Virus record (IMG/VR): IMGVR_UViG_3300044641_000973
Span: 1-29,873 of that record
Source of the DNA: a virus
Direction: 5' to 3' (one strand)
Length of the DNA: 29,873 bases
Shown one piece after another: positions 28,197-29,873 of the stretch. Each line of letters begins with the position of its first letter. Positions within the stretch are counted from its first letter, which is position 1. Made by a program: the position numbers and the translations under genes. The notes under the pieces were generated by a model. The model was not told the origin of the DNA. It saw only the letters and a list, made by a program, of their open reading frames with translations, and ran no database searches.

Positions 28197-28388
28197 CTAT
28201 TTTGTTTTGTTTAAATTGTTAAATTCATTGAATTCTTCTTGCTCAACTCTCTTGATAGTTAGCTCATTGTCTTCTGTAGTGAAGCTGATGCACCATCTGT
28301 GATTCTGTTCTGATAGTGCCTCACCAATATCTCTAGCTACTTCCCACTGTTCTATACCAGCTTTTATTATAAAATATCTTGTATACAT
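28197..28388 (-). CDS. Small hypothetical protein (63 aa)
   Basis: A 63-residue acidic protein (MYTRYFIIKAGIEQWEVARD ... TEDNELTIKRVEQEEFNEFN), mixed strand/helix, with no motif or membrane segment I recognise. It lies one base from the previous gene and is followed by a terminator-like hairpin, so it ends this stretch of the recombination operon. Function unknown. Confidence 0.6.
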   Translation of the reverse strand: MYTRYFIIKAGIEQWEVARDIGEALSEQNHRWCISFTTEDNELTIKRVEQEEFNEFNNLNKTK

Positions 28389-28389
28389 A

Positions 28390-28788
28390 TTATTTAGCTA
28401 TTGTTTTAGGATTGAAAATTAAAATATCATCACTTATTTTAGTGTAAGCAAATTCTTTTCTATCCTTTTCTTGTGTTATTTCTGTGAAAATAAACTCAAT
28501 TAATTGAAAAGATGAGAATTTAACATTTTGCTTACTTGTTTTTTGTGGTGATCCACAGAATTGAACTCTAAATCCAGCTTCATTATTAAACATAAAAGCT
28601 AAATTATCTCCTATTTTTCCAATTTTAACAAATTTCTTATCTGTCTTAAAATTATTAGAAATCGTGACAGCATAATTTTTGTTTTTAGTATTATACCAAA
28701 TAGACAAAGTGTCTTCTAATATTCTTCTTCTTCTTACTGGACCACTCCAGTCAAAGTATTCGATTAATTCTTCCATTTTTGTTTGCAT
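28390..28788 (-). CDS. Hypothetical protein (132 aa)
   Basis: A 132-residue Lys- and Phe-rich protein beginning MQTKMEELIEYFDWSGPVRR with a basic patch RRRR near residue 20, then strand-rich sequence (FVKIGKIGDNLAFMFNNEAG). No familiar motif. It lies between the YqaJ-like exonuclease and a small gene, with single-base gaps, so an accessory recombination role is possible but not shown. Its codons are AT-richer than its neighbours'. Confidence 0.6.
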   Translation of the reverse strand: MQTKMEELIEYFDWSGPVRRRRILEDTLSIWYNTKNKNYAVTISNNFKTDKKFVKIGKIGDNLAFMFNNEAGFRVQFCGSPQKTSKQNVKFSSFQLIEFIFTEITQEKDRKEFAYTKISDDILIFNPKTIAK

Positions 28789-28789
28789 G

Positions 28790-29410
28790 TTATTTGTTAT
28801 TTAATTGTTCAATATACTCATTATAATACTCAGTACAAGCTAAAAGACGCTCTCTAATGGCTTCTTCTGTTGAAATGTTACGTTCATACTGTAGCACTGT
28901 GATTCTCTTCTTAGGGTCAATGTGAGATACTTTGTGGATAGTTTTATTATCCCAGTCTGATAGTAGAAAATCATCTGTATCAATCATGCAGTAGATTAGC
29001 TCAGCTGATTCCTTGTCACATAGCATCATGTAGCCTCTCAATTGCCATTCATAATCTTTATTGATTCCTTCTGCTGCTATAGCTGGAAACGTCTCTAAGG
29101 ACCATGAAGTTTTAATGTCAATGATTGAATTGTCCAGGATGATGTCAGGTGTTCCAATTAGACAGTCATTCTCAATAGTTTCTTCATTCTTGATGTAGAA
29201 TGTATCTCTTACCTGATTAACTAGTTCAATTGACTCGTGCTCCCAGTCAGTGCCTTTCTGCATTGCTTTAGTAGAGATATAAGAGTTGTATCCAAAGAAA
29301 TCTTCTTTTGCCTTGCTAGCGATATAAGACTTAGTAGTCTGACTCAATACTTCTGACTTAGTTCTAGACTCAGTCATAAGTTTTCCTAGTGATGATGGAT
29401 GCCATTTCAT
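28790..29410 (-). CDS. YqaJ-like recombinase exonuclease
   Basis: A 206-residue PD-(D/E)XK nuclease: start MKWHPSSLGKLMTESR (typical of YqaJ/RecB-like phage exonucleases), a Glu-rich helix WEHESIELV (56-64), GTPDIIL (86-92) and IIDIKTSW (96-103; motifs II and III), then a Gln motif YEWQLRGYMML (120-130). It would resect DNA ends 5' to 3' for the ERF annealing protein, whose stop overlaps its start by ATGA. The pair resembles phage Red-type recombination modules. Confidence 0.88.
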   Translation of the reverse strand: MKWHPSSLGKLMTESRTKSEVLSQTTKSYIASKAKEDFFGYNSYISTKAMQKGTDWEHESIELVNQVRDTFYIKNEETIENDCLIGTPDIILDNSIIDIKTSWSLETFPAIAAEGINKDYEWQLRGYMMLCDKESAELIYCMIDTDDFLLSDWDNKTIHKVSHIDPKKRITVLQYERNISTEEAIRERLLACTEYYNEYIEQLNNK

Positions 29411-29873
29411 AATGCTTGTATTTGTGTTTTGGTTAAATTGAAATCTGATTTTAATTTTTCTGCTGTGTACTTGCCTGACTCAATAGATTTAAGAGCCTCT
29501 TTGAATCTGTCATCTGATAGCGTTGGTTTTTCAGGTACTGTAACTGGTTCTAATGATTCAACACCATCATTCTCAGTGATGTCATAGGCTGATTGATAAA
29601 GATACCTTCTATTATAAGTGATTGTAGATCCTAATCTTTGGATCGCATCAACTACAGATGTACCTCCACCTTTAGCTAACATTTCAGCATCAACATAAGG
29701 GATAATAACTTCATAGAAGTCAGTTTTATCATCTGAATTAACTAATGTTAGTACACAAATCCCTTCATTCTTTAAGAATTTAGGATAAGCATTTACTCCA
29801 TACTTAGCATTTAATTCATTAACAATAGGCATAAAATCTGTAAGCTCATGGTATCTAAATCCAGAGAATTTGT
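29407..29873 (-). CDS. ERF-family single-strand annealing protein, C-terminal part
   Basis: This is the 3' part of the gene that starts at 224 on the circle (187 residues in total). It contains GTSVVDAIQRLGSTITYNRR followed by YLYQSAYDITENDG, matching the conserved ERF core pattern of a Gly-Ser stretch and a Y-x-RRY segment. A variable linker (VESLEPVTVPEKPT) leads to a small C-terminal helical domain. ERF proteins anneal complementary single strands in phage recombination. Bases 29747-29873 repeat the window start. The stop overlaps the exonuclease start as ATGA. Confidence 0.88.
   Translation of the reverse strand, partial: KFSGFRYHELTDFMPIVNELNAKYGVNAYPKFLKNEGICVLTLVNSDDKTDFYEVIIPYVDAEMLAKGGGTSVVDAIQRLGSTITYNRRYLYQSAYDITENDGVESLEPVTVPEKPTLSDDRFKEALKSIESGKYTAEKLKSDFNLTKTQIQAL
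29747..29873. repeat. Terminal direct repeat, right copy (circular join)
   Basis: Exact copy of bases 1-127. Removing it leaves a circle of 29,746 bp. It lies inside the ERF-family recombinase gene, not in a noncoding packaging site, which argues for an assembly overlap of a circular or circularly permuted molecule. Confidence 0.95.

Noticed and set aside
1-29873. CRISPR array, insertion sequence, integrase or attachment site
   Set aside because: No regularly spaced repeats, no transposase or integrase motifs on either strand.

Overview
The window looks like one complete circular genome of a small siphovirus-like (long non-contractile tail) bacteriophage. The first 127 bases are repeated exactly as the last 127 bases, and one recombinase gene reads continuously across the join, so the unique genome is about 29,746 bp. 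A Bacteroidota host, probably a flavobacterium, is suggested by low GC, promoters of the TTG-N19-TAnnTTTG type, start codons mostly without a Shine-Dalgarno sequence, and protein types typical of Bacteroidota and their phages (VirE_N/BT4734-like primase, DUF3127, DUF6712-like connector). I see no integrase, excisionase, partition genes, tRNA or CRISPR array, so nothing points to integration.

All genes are on the minus strand except one pair. Reading the minus strand (decreasing coordinates) gives these regions. (1) 6812 to 3753: an early operon of about twelve mostly tiny genes joined by ATGA overlaps, ending with an HTH protein, an orphan C5 DNA methyltransferase and a small protein with a DnaA domain IV-like fold. 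(2) 3752 to 3470: a noncoding block with GCGTGACAA repeats, DnaA-box-like sites and an AT palindrome, the best candidate replication origin. (3) 3469 to 260: primase-helicase, a VRR-NUC-like nuclease and two small genes. (4) 224 across the join to 27452: ERF annealing protein, YqaJ-like exonuclease, small proteins, a DUF3127 protein, a membrane protein and an HTH protein. (5) 27415 to 26492: a membrane protein, a small unknown protein and a sigma-like factor. (6) 26487 to 14481: terminase subunits, tail-tip proteins, tape measure, tail terminator fused to an extra domain, fibre-like proteins. (7) 14492 to 13241 on the PLUS strand: two paralogous tail-assembly-chaperone-like genes. (8) 13196 to 7067: prohead protease/scaffold, major capsid, tail tube, connectors, portal, then a lysis cassette (coiled-coil TM protein, holin, 23-residue TM peptide, endolysin, strand-repeat protein with a cationic tail), ending at a terminator at 6986-7019.

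Two kinds of control signal can be read. Three intergenic promoters with an identical 19-base spacer (6924-6953, 3556-3585, 246-275) serve the early and replication blocks. A second motif, TACAATATAGG or near it, lies exactly 1 nt before the start codon of four structural genes and 16 nt before a fifth, just downstream of the sigma-like gene. It may be a phage-specific late promoter with leaderless mRNAs, or a translation signal. The most unusual points are this motif, the DnaA-like protein next to the repeat cluster, the repeated GAGCTATGA gene junctions in the early operon, the strand-flipped chaperone pair, and a possible attenuator before the DUF3127 gene.
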